Shown in pieces: positions 34,467 through 42,863 of a DNA stretch of 64,000 bases. The notes beneath the pieces are model-generated. The model did no database searches. It was not told the DNA's origin and saw only the letters and a program-made list of their open reading frames with translations. The position numbers were made by a program, and so were the translations under genes. Within the stretch, counting starts at the first letter, position 1; each line of letters opens with the position of its first letter. The stretch comes from AC-49 sp963766605. GTDB taxonomy: Bacteria; Actinomycetota; Thermoleophilia; Solirubrobacterales; Solirubrobacteraceae. Location: the NCBI GenBank assembly GCA_963766605.1, contig CAVYAT010000001.1, forward strand, positions 434,001-498,000, given 5' to 3'.

Positions 34467-35255
34467 TCAGTTCGCCAGCAGGAACGCGACGATCTCGGCC
34501 CACGCCTCACGGTCACCGAGCAGGAACGCGTGGCCGCCGTCGCGCACGACGAGCCGCGCGCCGGGGATGCGTTGCGCGAGGCGGGCGACCGTCTCCGGCG
34601 GCGCGATGCCGTCGTAGCGCCCGGCGAGGACGAGCGTCGGCACGCGCAGGCCCGGCAGCCGATCCCACGTGTCGTGGTGGCTACGGGCGCGCAACTGGCG
34701 CGTCAGCCCTTCGGGCACGTCGCCGCCGCCGGCGCTCGAGTCAGCGTTCAGCCACTTCTCGATCTGCGCGCGGACCTTGGGGTCGGTCGCGGCGCGCGTG
34801 TCGAGCACCTCGAGCATCTGCTGCGAGCGCTCCTGTGCCGTCAGGCCGTAGGTGCGGTCCAGCGCGAACGACGAGCCGCCGGCGCCACCCGGCGACGTGA
34901 CGGCGAGCACCAGGCGCTCGATCCGGTCACCGCCGGCGATCGCGAGCTCCTGGGCGACCATGCCGCCGAACGAGATCCCGATCACGGAGAAGCGCTCCCA
35001 GCCCAGGTGGTCGGCGAGCGCAAGGGCGTCGGCGGCGAACCCGGCCATCGTCGGCTCGGCGTCGTTGCGATCGACCGACTGGCCCAGGCCGCGATGGTCG
35101 TAGGCGACGGCGTCGAAGCGATCGGCCCCGTGCCACGCAAACGGACCCGGCGGCCGGCGCGTGTCGCTGCCCGTCCCGCTGCAGATCAGCAGCCGCGGTC
35201 CGCGGCCGGCGCGCACGTAGTGCAGCGAAGCATCGGCGAGCTCGAGCGCCGGCAT
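34467..35255 (-). CDS. Alpha/beta hydrolase
   Basis: 262 residues: LLICSGTGSD near the N-terminus, AYDHRGLGQSVD, nucleophile elbow IGISFGGMVAQ (Ser at about residue 95), acid in LAGRYDGIAP, and His in GGHAFLLGD. It resembles 3-oxoadipate enol-lactonase-like hydrolases but lacks decisive residues for that assignment. The ATG at 35255 overlaps the stop of the hydroxylase gene (TAATG), so the two are cotranscribed. No signal peptide. It may act on the product of the upstream dioxygenase. Confidence 0.87.
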   Translation of the reverse strand: MPALELADASLHYVRAGRGPRLLICSGTGSDTRRPPGPFAWHGADRFDAVAYDHRGLGQSVDRNDAEPTMAGFAADALALADHLGWERFSVIGISFGGMVAQELAIAGGDRIERLVLAVTSPGGAGGSSFALDRTYGLTAQERSQQMLEVLDTRAATDPKVRAQIEKWLNADSSAGGGDVPEGLTRQLRARSHHDTWDRLPGLRVPTLVLAGRYDGIAPPETVARLAQRIPGARLVVRDGGHAFLLGDREAWAEIVAFLLAN

Positions 35256-36025
35256 TAGCTGACGTTGGTCGTCACGCGCCGCTCGCGGACGGTGGCCGTC
35301 CACTGCTGCTGGCGCCGGCGCGCATCGCGGACGAGCGGCGAGTGGGCGATGACCCACAGGAGAAAGCGGTTGAACTTCTCGGCGAAGCCGGTCAATGGCC
35401 GCACCACATCGAGGAACAGAACGACACGCTGGCCGCCGGTGTCGTTGAACACCTCGTGGTCGTAGGTGTCGTCGAGGACCACCGACCCGCCCTCGGTCCA
35501 GTGGCGCCACTCGTCGCCGACACGGATCCGGCACTTCTGCACCGGCTCCGGGACGATCAGCCCGAGGTGGTAGCGCAGCACGCCCTTGTACGGGCCGCGG
35601 TGGTGCGGGATGTGCTTGCCCGGGGCGAGGATCGAGAACATCGCCGTCTTCATCCCCGGCACCGCGCGCACGAGCTCGGTCGTGCGCGGGCAGGAGGCGG
35701 TGTGCTCGGGCACCTCGAAGCCGTAGCCGAAGAGGAAGTACGTCTGCCACTGGCGATCGCCCGACAGATCGACCTGGTCGACCGAGATGTCGTGGAACGC
35801 CGGGATCGCGTCGCGGTCGGCCAGGATCGGCTCGAGCTCGTCGCGAATCTCCTCCCAGTGATCCTCGAGTGTGGCGATCCACGGGAAGCGGTCGTTGTCG
35901 TAGAACGGCGTGTCGCCGACCGGCGAACGGCGACCGATCCAGCGCTCGATCGGCTCAAGGATCTTGACGCCGATCTCGGCGCTGACGGTGACGATGCGTT
36001 CGCGGATGCCGGCCACGAGCGGCAA
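35255..36025 (-). CDS. Aspartyl/asparaginyl beta-hydroxylase family dioxygenase
   Basis: 256 residues of the iron/2-oxoglutarate oxygenases. The core reads MKTAMFSILAPGKHIPHHRGPYKGVLRYHLGLIVP with the first His ligand, then LDDTYDHEVFNDTGGQRVVLFLDV with the second; the RVVLF arginine would bind 2-oxoglutarate. An N-terminal amphipathic segment (RERIVTVSAEIGVKILEPI) may attach it to the membrane. Members hydroxylate proteins, peptides or lipids. TTG 36025 is taken as start; GTG 36016 is possible, with TAGGGT 9 bases upstream. Coupled to an alpha/beta hydrolase and divergent from the LLM-class gene. Confidence 0.86.
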   Translation of the reverse strand: MPLVAGIRERIVTVSAEIGVKILEPIERWIGRRSPVGDTPFYDNDRFPWIATLEDHWEEIRDELEPILADRDAIPAFHDISVDQVDLSGDRQWQTYFLFGYGFEVPEHTASCPRTTELVRAVPGMKTAMFSILAPGKHIPHHRGPYKGVLRYHLGLIVPEPVQKCRIRVGDEWRHWTEGGSVVLDDTYDHEVFNDTGGQRVVLFLDVVRPLTGFAEKFNRFLLWVIAHSPLVRDARRRQQQWTATVRERRVTTNVS

Positions 36026-36056
36026 ACCCTACCCACCTGACATAGTGCCCATTCGC

Positions 36057-37097
36057 ATGGGTCGCGAACTGAAGCTCGGACTGGGCACCGGCTACTGGTC
36101 GGCGGGGCCACCGGAGGCCGCGCTTGAGACCGTCAAGGCAGCCGACGAGATGGGCTTTGACTCGATGTGGTCGGCCGAGGCCTACGGCTCCGACGCCCTC
36201 ACGCCGCTCGCGTGGTGGGGCGCGCACACCAAGAGCCTCAGGCTCGGCACGTCCATCATGCAGCTGTCGGCGCGCCAGCCGGCCGCGGCCGCGATGGCCG
36301 CGATGACGCTCGACCACCTGTCGGGCGGGCGCTTCATCCTGGGCCTCGGGGTCTCGGGGCCGCAGGTCGTCGAGGGCTGGTACGGGATGGAGTTCGCCAA
36401 GCCGCTCGCCCGCACGCGCGAGTACATCTCGATCGTGCGCGACATCGTCGCCCGCAAGGACCGCGTGACCGCCCCCGGCCCGGCCTACCCGTTGCCCTAC
36501 CCCGGCGGTACGGGGCTCGGCAAGCCGCTCAAGTCGACGCTGCACCCGATCCGCGAGGAGATCCCGATCTTCCTCGCCGCCGAGGGACCGAAGAACATCG
36601 CCCTCTCGGCCGAGATCGCCGACGGCTGGCTCGCTCTGTTCTACTCGCCCCACCACGAGGACCTGTACAAGCCCCAGCTCCAGGAGGGCTTTGACCGCGA
36701 CGGAGCGCGGCACTCGTGGGACAGCTTCGAGATCGCCACGCCGGTCTCGATCGTCATCGACGACGACATCGAGCGCGCGGCCGACCGCCTGCGCCCGCAC
36801 TACGCCCTGTACTTCGGCGGCATGGGCGCGCGCGACGCCAACTTCCACGCCAACGTGCCGGTCCGGATGGGCTACGGCGACACGGTCGAGAAGATCAAGG
36901 ATCTGTACCTGTCGGGCAAGAAGGACGAGGCGGCGGCCGCCGTCCCGACCGAGCTCGTCGAGAAGCTCGCGCTGATCGGCCCCGAGGACAAGATCAAGCA
37001 CGACGTCGAGGCGTGGCGCGACTCGGTCGTCACGACGATGCTCATCTCCGGCGACGCCGCTCACATCCGGCGCGTCGCCGATCTGATCCTCGGCTGA
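36057..37097 (+). CDS. LLM-class F420-dependent oxidoreductase
   Basis: 346 residues of the luciferase-like monooxygenase superfamily. Markers: KLGLGTGYWSAGPP at the N-terminus, ADEMGFDSMWSAEAYGSDA, TSIMQLSARQPAAAAMAAMTLDHLSGGRF (given here in parts), and GLGVSGPQVVEGWYG. These match the group often annotated as F420-dependent reductases/dehydrogenases in actinobacteria. Cofactor choice (F420 or FMN) is inferred from similarity. The start ATG 36057 is set by family alignment; an upstream GTG at 36045 is possible. It is divergent from the hydroxylase operon over a 31-base gap. Confidence 0.88.
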   Translation: MGRELKLGLGTGYWSAGPPEAALETVKAADEMGFDSMWSAEAYGSDALTPLAWWGAHTKSLRLGTSIMQLSARQPAAAAMAAMTLDHLSGGRFILGLGVSGPQVVEGWYGMEFAKPLARTREYISIVRDIVARKDRVTAPGPAYPLPYPGGTGLGKPLKSTLHPIREEIPIFLAAEGPKNIALSAEIADGWLALFYSPHHEDLYKPQLQEGFDRDGARHSWDSFEIATPVSIVIDDDIERAADRLRPHYALYFGGMGARDANFHANVPVRMGYGDTVEKIKDLYLSGKKDEAAAAVPTELVEKLALIGPEDKIKHDVEAWRDSVVTTMLISGDAAHIRRVADLILG

Positions 37098-37152
37098 ACG
37101 GCCGCGGACAGGCGGCGATTGCGCGACAGGCCTTCGGGGCACTGATCGGCGC

Positions 37153-38463
37153 ATGCCTCATCTACGCACAACCTTGCTCGCCGCCGGCGCGGCCATCGCC
37201 GCGCTCGCGGCCATACCGGCGAGCTCGCTTGCCGTCCCGCTCGGCGTCAGCGGCAGCGACATCCGCCATGCGGCCCAGGTCTACTCGGCGCCGCCGACCA
37301 CCTCGCAGTGCCTGGCCGGCCCGGCGCAGATCCGCTGTTACGGACCCACCCAGTACCAGAAGGCCTACGACATGGGGCCGCTCTACCAGCAGGGCTTCAC
37401 GGGCAAGGGGCGCACCATCGTGATCGTCGACAGCTTCGGCTCGCCGACGATCAGGCAGGACCTTGCGACGTTCGACGCCGCGTACAACCTTCCGGCGCCG
37501 CCGTCGCTGACCGAACTCCAGCCGGCCGGCCCGGTGCCGCCCTACGACAACAGCGACGACCGCTTCGGCTGGGCGTTTGAGACCTCGCTGGACGTCGAGT
37601 ACGCGCACGCGATGGCGCCCGGCGCGAACATCGTGATCGTCGAGACGCCGGTCTCCGAGACCGAGGGCGTGACCGGCTTCCCGGAGATCGACACCGGTGA
37701 GAACTTCGTCCTCAACCACAACATCGGCGATGTCATCACGCAGAGCTTCGGCGCGACCGAGGAGACGTTCCCGAGCAAGGCGTCGATCGAGCGCCTGCGC
37801 ACGCCGTACATCAACGCGGCCGCGCGCGGCGTGACCGTGCTCGGCAGCTCCGGCGACTCAGGCGCGACCGACTTCATGAGCGACGCCACGACACTGTTCG
37901 ACCATCCGGTCAACTCGTTCCCGTCGGCCGACCCGCTGGTCACGTCGCTCGGCGGCACGCAGCTGACGCTCGACGACGCCGGCAACCGGCTGGCGCCCGA
38001 CGTCACCTGGAACGAGCCCGACATCGGCGCCACCGGCGGCGGCCCGTCGCATGTGTTCGGGCGTCCGGTGTGGCAGGACCTCGTCAACACGGGTTCCGGC
38101 GGCGCTCGCGCGACGCCCGACGTGTCGATGAGCTCGGCGGTCGATGGCGGCGCGCTGGTGTATCTGTCGGCCGACCCGAGCAACGTCGGGTTCTTCATCG
38201 TCGGCGGGACGAGCGAGGCCTCGCCGTTGTTCTCCGGCGTCGTCGCGGTCGCCGACCAGGTCGCCGGCCATCGCCTCGGCCTGATCAGCCCGCGGATGTA
38301 CCTGCTGTCACGGCTGGTTCCGAACGCGTTCGTCGACGTCACCCAGGGCGACAACTCGTTCGCCGGCGTCACCGGCTTCCCGGCCGGGCCGGGCTACGAC
38401 ATGTCGACCGGCCTGGGCACGATCGACGGAGCGCGCTTCGTCCACCTGCTGGCTGGGCGGTAG
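37153..38463 (+). CDS. Exported sedolisin (S53 family) serine-carboxyl protease
   Basis: 436 residues. Signal peptide at the N-terminus (LLAAGAAIAALAAIPASSLA). The sedolisin triad is visible: Glu and Asp in FETSLDVEYAHAMAPGA, and Ser in VGGTSEASPLFSG; the oxyanion Asp is in LGSSGDSGATDF. A calcium-site-like C-terminus is present (GYDMSTGLGTIDG). The N-terminal propeptide is much shorter than usual, so activation may differ from typical kumamolisins. Enzymes of this group work outside the cell at acidic pH. It abuts the convergent alcohol dehydrogenase (3 bases). Confidence 0.92.
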   Translation: MPHLRTTLLAAGAAIAALAAIPASSLAVPLGVSGSDIRHAAQVYSAPPTTSQCLAGPAQIRCYGPTQYQKAYDMGPLYQQGFTGKGRTIVIVDSFGSPTIRQDLATFDAAYNLPAPPSLTELQPAGPVPPYDNSDDRFGWAFETSLDVEYAHAMAPGANIVIVETPVSETEGVTGFPEIDTGENFVLNHNIGDVITQSFGATEETFPSKASIERLRTPYINAAARGVTVLGSSGDSGATDFMSDATTLFDHPVNSFPSADPLVTSLGGTQLTLDDAGNRLAPDVTWNEPDIGATGGGPSHVFGRPVWQDLVNTGSGGARATPDVSMSSAVDGGALVYLSADPSNVGFFIVGGTSEASPLFSGVVAVADQVAGHRLGLISPRMYLLSRLVPNAFVDVTQGDNSFAGVTGFPAGPGYDMSTGLGTIDGARFVHLLAGR

Positions 38464-38466
38464 TTC

Positions 38467-39552
38467 TCAGAAGACGATCAGCGAGCGGGCCCCCTGGCCC
38501 GCTCGCATCCGCTCGAACGCGGCGGGGACGTCGGCCAGGCCGATCTCGTCGGAGATCATGCCACCGAGGTCGAGCTCCCCGCCGCGGATCAGCTCGGCGA
38601 TCCGCGGCACGTCGCGGACAGGGTCCGACGAGCCGTAGAACGACGGGCGGATCGTGCGCGTGAAGTGCCACAGCTCGAGCGGCGTGAACGAGATCTGCTC
38701 CTCACGACCGCCGACGCCGACGATCGTCACGTCGCCGCCGCGGCGTGCGAGCGACCAGGCGAGCTTGATCGTGCCCGCGGTGCCGACAACCTCGAACGCG
38801 TGGTCGACGCCGAGGCCGCCCGTCGCCTCCTGGACCTTGGCGACGGTGTCGTCGCCGGCGAGAACGAAGCTCGTCGCCCCGGCGTCGCGGGCGAATGACT
38901 CCTTGGCCGGCGAGCTGTCAACGGCGATGATCGGATCGGCGCCGGCGATCCGCGCGCCCTGGACGACCGACAGGCCGACGCCACCGAGACCGACGACGGC
39001 GACCGACTGGCCGGCCTGCACGTCGGCGGTGTTGAGCACCGCGCCGACACCGGTCAGCACCGCACAGCCGATGATCGCCGCCGCCTGGAGCGGCACGTCG
39101 TCGGGCAGCGGGACCACGCCTGAGGCGCCGACCACGGTCTGCTGGGCGAAGGCGCCGGTTCCCAGACCCGGGTAGACCGGGGTGCCGTCGTCGAGCTGCG
39201 CGTAGGTGACGCCGGCCCGCTTGGACGCGTGGGGACACAGGTGCGGCTCGCCGTGGGTGCAGTGCCAGCACGACCGGCAGGCCGGCGCCCAGTTGAGGAC
39301 GACGTGGTCGCCGGGAGCGACATGGTCGACCCCTTCCCCGATCGCTTCGACGACGCCCGCGCCCTCGTGCCCGAGCACGACCGGGCGCGGCGACATCAGC
39401 GTGCCATTGACGAACGACAGGTCGCTGTGGCAGACACCGGCGGCGGCGAGGCGCACGCGGACCTCGCCCGGGCCGGCTTCGGGAAGGACGACCTCGCGCA
39501 GGCCGATCTCACCGGCTTCGTCGAGGACCACGGCCGAGACGGGGATGCTCAT
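38467..39552 (-). CDS. Zinc-dependent alcohol dehydrogenase
   Basis: 361 residues, class III/long-chain MDR type. Catalytic zinc ligands: Cys in AAGVCHSDLSF and His in LGHEGAGVVE; the structural zinc cysteines are in ACRSCWHCTHGEPHLCPHA. The Rossmann motif AVVGLGGVGLSVVQGA lies near residue 190 with VDSSPAKESF after it, where Asp favours NAD. It oxidises alcohols to aldehydes; the substrate is unknown. A TAGATA element lies 6 bases before ATG 39552. Confidence 0.93.
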   Translation of the reverse strand: MSIPVSAVVLDEAGEIGLREVVLPEAGPGEVRVRLAAAGVCHSDLSFVNGTLMSPRPVVLGHEGAGVVEAIGEGVDHVAPGDHVVLNWAPACRSCWHCTHGEPHLCPHASKRAGVTYAQLDDGTPVYPGLGTGAFAQQTVVGASGVVPLPDDVPLQAAAIIGCAVLTGVGAVLNTADVQAGQSVAVVGLGGVGLSVVQGARIAGADPIIAVDSSPAKESFARDAGATSFVLAGDDTVAKVQEATGGLGVDHAFEVVGTAGTIKLAWSLARRGGDVTIVGVGGREEQISFTPLELWHFTRTIRPSFYGSSDPVRDVPRIAELIRGGELDLGGMISDEIGLADVPAAFERMRAGQGARSLIVF

Positions 39553-39582
39553 ACCCCGTATCTAACTCCACCGTGGGCTTTC

Positions 39583-39897
39583 CTACTGGGCCGGCCCCTG
39601 GAGCTCGAGCACGTCGAACGACCACAGCTCGCTGGCGGTGCCGATCGGGCCGCCGGTGCGGTGCTGGGCATGGCCGGCCGCGAAGTCCGCGCTCGTGCGC
39701 CACGCCTCGAACGCCTGCTCGTCGCGCCAGCGGGTGACCACGAGGCACACGTCGCGGTCGTCGTTGGGGCGCAGTAGCTCGAACGCCTCGAAGCCGTCGG
39801 AGTTCTGGACGTGCCCGGCGCGCGACGCGAACCGCTGCGCGAACTCCTCGAACCGCTCGCGGGGAACGGTGATCGCATTGATCTTGACGACGCTCAC
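39583..39897 (-). CDS. Antibiotic biosynthesis monooxygenase (ABM) domain protein
   Basis: 104 residues, one ABM-type ferredoxin-like barrel: VVKINAITVPRERFEEFAQRF, then GFEAFELLRPNDDRDVCLVVTRWRDEQAFEAW. Despite the name, most such small proteins have no proven link to antibiotics; relatives degrade haem or oxidise quinols without cofactor. The second part (TGGPIGTASELWSFDV) is like the IsdG/HmoB-related group but key haem residues cannot be confirmed. GTG 39897 is fixed by TAGGAT 6 bases upstream. Confidence 0.8.
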   Translation of the reverse strand: MSVVKINAITVPRERFEEFAQRFASRAGHVQNSDGFEAFELLRPNDDRDVCLVVTRWRDEQAFEAWRTSADFAAGHAQHRTGGPIGTASELWSFDVLELQGPAQ

Positions 39898-39903
39898 GCG
39901 CCG

Positions 39904-39909
39904 ATCCTA
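39904..39909 (-). promoter_or_regulatory. Leaderless-type -10 of the ABM gene
   Basis: TAGGAT on the minus strand, 6-base spacer CGGCGC, then GTG 39897. The tandem palindromic repeat begins 27 bases further upstream. Confidence 0.6.
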
Positions 39910-39935
39910 CGCGGCGCGCGCCTCAGCCTGCACAC

Positions 39936-40005
39936 AGGGGTCAGACCCCTTGACGCTTACGTTCACGTGAAGGGGTCAGACCCCTTGACGTTTACGTTAA
40001 CGTCA
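39936..40005. repeat. Two tandem copies of a 35-bp palindromic repeat
   Basis: Copies start at 39936 and 39971, exactly 35 bases apart, and differ at 3 of 35 positions. Each opens with the near-perfect palindrome AGGGGTCAGACCCCT (arms AGGGGTC/GACCCCT around one base), followed by TTGACG and a TTACGTTNACGT tail. The sequence lies between the end of one minus-strand gene and the promoter of the next. It resembles REP-type intergenic repeats; I recall GGGGTCAGACCCC cores as recurrent in other high-GC genomes but cannot verify that here. Confidence 0.8.
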
Positions 40006-40007
40006 GA

Positions 40008-41300
40008 TCAGCCGGTGGTGACGATGCCGGCCTGAACGACCTCGAACGCGGAGCCCGGGACGCGCTTGAGCTGGTCGAGGTCGTCGTCGTCCCAGGCCGG
40101 GTCCGGGGTACCCGAGATGTACCAGTTGGAGCCGTTGTCGGCGAGGATCATGCCGTAGGTCTTGAGCGCGTTGAGGATCGCCAGCGCCTGGCCGTGGTAG
40201 CCCGAGGTGTCGAAGCTCGCCTTCAGCCGCACGCGCATGCCCATCGGCGGCAGCGAAGCGTCGCTGGTCTTGGAGGCGAAATGGCGCGCCGGGTAGACGT
40301 AGCCGCGCTGCGTGTGCGCGACGGTGAAGCGCAACGCGTGGTGGATCGCCGCGGCGTTCGCCTCGTCGGCGCGCGCGAGCCCGGCGAGGATCGGCAGGCC
40401 GGCGGCGTCGGCACTGGTCCAGCCGTCGGGGCGCAGGGCGTCAGAGCGCAGATCGAACTTCGCCCCGAAGTCGGCCGTCCAGCCCGGTCCGCTGTCGGCC
40501 GGCGCCGCGTTGTCGAGCTCGTAGAGCATGCACGAGCCCTGCTGGAGCACGAGCACATGGCGGTCGCCGTCGCTCGCCGCGCCGCCCTCGATGCGCGCGT
40601 TGGCCGGGATCGGGTACGGCCCGAGGTCGTCCTCGTCGTCGGGCTGGCCGAACGCGATCGGGACCATCGCCTGGTCGGCCGGGACGACGGTGAACGGGAT
40701 CCCGTAGTCGCCGTACTGGCCCGAGCCGAAATCGGGGTGCAGGTTGCCGGGAAGGCCACCGAGCCACGTGGCCGACCGGGGGTCGACGGGCAGCTTGGAG
40801 ATGTCCTCATTCCACGGGTTGTCGTCGGGGAAGATCGGGCAGCCGGCGATCTGCGGGCCGGTGCCGGGGGCCGCCGGCGTGCCGGTCGCCGGGTTGATGG
40901 CCGCCGGGTTGTTGGTGGTGGCCGTGGGCGTGGTCGAGCCGGTGCTACCGGAGGTCTGCTTCCCGGCCGGGATGCGGACGCGGGCGCGGCGTGCCGTCGA
41001 GCAGCGATGGGCGCTGCACACGCGCACGAGGATCGTGTACGTGTGACCGGTGCGCAGGTGAGCGACGCGCGCGCTCGTCGCGCTCGCCTTGGGGTGCAGC
41101 GTGTGGCCGGCGACGGTCAGGCGAATCCGAAGGCCGTGGTGGGACGGGCGCTGCCAGCGGACGACGATCGTGGTGCCGCTGGCGGTCGCGCGGACGTGGG
41201 TGGGCGCCGCCGGCGCTCGGACCGCGGCGGCGAACGCCGGCGTTGCCGCAGCGGCGAGCGCGACGAGGACAAGCGACGCGGCGGGGCGGACACGACGCAC
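40008..41300 (-). CDS. Exported protein with fibronectin III-like domain and unknown C-terminal domain
   Basis: About 430 residues. Signal peptide RPAASLVLVALAAAATPAFA. A fibronectin III-like module follows (residues about 28-115; APTHVRATASGTTIVVRWQRP, GHTYTILVRVCSAHRC), then a Thr/Pro/Ala/Asn-rich linker. The rest is a larger domain starting CPIFPDDNPWNEDISKLP and containing NAAAIHHALRFTVAHTQRGYVYPARH and GMILADNGSNWYISG. I have a sense that this second domain recurs in exported proteins of environmental bacteria, but I cannot name it. The start is chosen as GTG 41300 because a compact signal peptide begins there; the frame stays open further upstream. Confidence 0.7.
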   Translation of the reverse strand: MRRVRPAASLVLVALAAAATPAFAAAVRAPAAPTHVRATASGTTIVVRWQRPSHHGLRIRLTVAGHTLHPKASATSARVAHLRTGHTYTILVRVCSAHRCSTARRARVRIPAGKQTSGSTGSTTPTATTNNPAAINPATGTPAAPGTGPQIAGCPIFPDDNPWNEDISKLPVDPRSATWLGGLPGNLHPDFGSGQYGDYGIPFTVVPADQAMVPIAFGQPDDEDDLGPYPIPANARIEGGAASDGDRHVLVLQQGSCMLYELDNAAPADSGPGWTADFGAKFDLRSDALRPDGWTSADAAGLPILAGLARADEANAAAIHHALRFTVAHTQRGYVYPARHFASKTSDASLPPMGMRVRLKASFDTSGYHGQALAILNALKTYGMILADNGSNWYISGTPDPAWDDDDLDQLKRVPGSAFEVVQAGIVTTG

Positions 41301-41379
41301 GTGACGTGCATCGTGCCCGATCGAGCGGGCCCCAAGCGCGACGGGCCCACCCGGACGCGTGTTCGAGCGCGGCGGAGCG

Positions 41380-41982
41380 CTACGCGGCCGCGCCGTTGAG
41401 CATGTACGCATGCTCGTTCGCGCGGGCGAGCATCGCCTCCTCGATCGCGTCGAGACTCAGGTTGCCCTCGGTGGTGATCGCGAAGATCACGAGCCCCTGA
41501 AGCATCGCGTCGAACTGCCAGGAGTACGGAATGGCGTCTGGCGAGCCGGTTGGGACGACCCCTTCGAGGCCACGCTCAAGGATCTCGAACCACAGGTCGT
41601 TGCGGGCCGTCATGACGCCGCGCAGGTGGGGCAGCGGTACGGACGCGCCGTGGGCGGCGATCCACACCCGCCATGCCTCCATGCTCTCCCGGTCGGTCGG
41701 GAGCACGCTGTGGACGAGCGCGCGCAGACGCGCGACGCCGGGCTCAAGCCCCTCGATCGCCGCGCTCTCGCGCGCCTGCTGGCGCGTGGAGACGAACAGC
41801 AGCGTCTCCTCGAGCATCTCCATCCGATTGGAGAAATAGTGGTTGAGCATCCCGGTGCTGACGCCGGCCTCCTCGGCCACCATCCGCATCGTGGTGCCGT
41901 CGAATCCGCGCTCGGAGATCACCGCGGCGGCCGCGCGGCAGATCTGCTCTCTCCTGATCGGACCCATTCCGAGCTTTGGCAT
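41380..41982 (-). CDS. TetR-family transcriptional regulator of the catabolic locus
   Basis: 200 residues. Helix-turn-helix in the first 55 (RREQICRAAAAVISERGFDG, MRMVAEEAGVSTGMLNHYF), a longer ligand domain after it with LRALVHSVLPTDRESMEAWR. The layout resembles BetI/PaaX-neighbour TetR proteins. GGAGGG lies 5 bases before ATG 41982, and only 17 bases separate it from the upstream gene, so it is the last gene of the aminotransferase-hyuA-hyuB-BKACE operon. As the only regulator in the locus, it is the natural candidate to bind the GTATGCA operators at 47.95-48.02 and 54.23 kb. Confidence 0.88.
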   Translation of the reverse strand: MPKLGMGPIRREQICRAAAAVISERGFDGTTMRMVAEEAGVSTGMLNHYFSNRMEMLEETLLFVSTRQQARESAAIEGLEPGVARLRALVHSVLPTDRESMEAWRVWIAAHGASVPLPHLRGVMTARNDLWFEILERGLEGVVPTGSPDAIPYSWQFDAMLQGLVIFAITTEGNLSLDAIEEAMLARANEHAYMLNGAAA

Positions 41983-41999
41983 ACGTCCCTCCGGCTTGC

Positions 42000-42863
42000 T
42001 CAGACCGCTTCGTCGGGCAACTGTAGAACAGGCGGTGGCGGAGCCCCGACGCCGAACAACTCGCGCGCCTGGGCCGGATTGGCGACCGGACGACCGATCG
42101 CCTCGCACAGCCGCACCGAGCGCTCCACAAGCTCCGCGTTGCCCCCGGCATACTGCCCCGGCGCGGTGTAGACGACGTCCTCAAGGCCGGTGCGAACGTG
42201 ACCACCGAGGGCGATCGTGACCGCCATGATCGGGAAGTTGTGGCGGCCGATCGCGGTCACCATCCACGGTACGCGGTCGGGGACCATGCGCGTGAACGTC
42301 GTCACCGCGTCGACGTTCGACGGCGCGCCGCCGATGACGCCGAGTACGAGGTGCATCGTCCCCGGCGCACCCTCGCGCGCGCGGGCCATGCGCGCAGCGG
42401 TCACCGCCATGCCGAAATCGAAGCATTCGTACTCGGGGACGATGCCGCGGGTCTGCATCTCGGCGGCAAGGTCGGCGATCAGGTCGGGCGGGTTGAGGAA
42501 GACGGCGCCGTCGGGCCCGAAGTTCAGGGTTCCGCAGTTCAGCGACGCAATCTCGGGTCCGGCCTCGAGCGAGCGGCGGCGCTCCTCGGGCCCCATGCCG
42601 AGCGAGCCACCGGTCGTGAAGTTGAGGATCACGTCGCGGTCCTCGGCCCGTACCGCCTCGCGGATCGCGACGAAATCGTGCGGGTCGTGCGAGACGCCGC
42701 CGTGCGGCGCCCGCGCGTGGACGTGGACGATCGCGGCCCCCGCCTGCGCGGCCGCGAGCGTCTCTTCGATCACGTCGTCGCGCGTTCGCGGCTGATTGGG
42801 GTTACCGGTGACGATCGAACCGGCGACCGCGCAACTGATGACGACCGGGTCAGCGACGGCCAT
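42000..42863 (-). CDS. Beta-keto acid cleavage enzyme (BKACE, DUF849 family)
   Basis: 287 residues. The family performs a retro-Claisen exchange: a beta-keto acid plus acetyl-CoA gives acetoacetate and a new acyl-CoA. Zinc ligands are visible: AAIVHVHAR (His47, His49) near the N-terminus, and the Glu in GGHVRTGLEDVVY at about residue 226. NFTTGGSLG and LNCGTLNFG are further family blocks. The best-known member is Kce of lysine fermentation, but the family covers many beta-keto acids, so the substrate here is open. Its start overlaps the end of hyuB by 14 bases. In this operon it probably carries out the last cleavage step. Confidence 0.9.
   Translation of the reverse strand: MAVADPVVISCAVAGSIVTGNPNQPRTRDDVIEETLAAAQAGAAIVHVHARAPHGGVSHDPHDFVAIREAVRAEDRDVILNFTTGGSLGMGPEERRRSLEAGPEIASLNCGTLNFGPDGAVFLNPPDLIADLAAEMQTRGIVPEYECFDFGMAVTAARMARAREGAPGTMHLVLGVIGGAPSNVDAVTTFTRMVPDRVPWMVTAIGRHNFPIMAVTIALGGHVRTGLEDVVYTAPGQYAGGNAELVERSVRLCEAIGRPVANPAQARELFGVGAPPPPVLQLPDEAV

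Noticed and set aside
39583..39897. A role of the ABM-domain protein in antibiotic synthesis
   Set aside because: The family name is historical, and no biosynthetic genes are present around it.
39936..40005. The tandem palindrome as an integration attachment site
   Set aside because: No integrase, tRNA gene or element boundary is near, and the two copies abut instead of flanking an insert.
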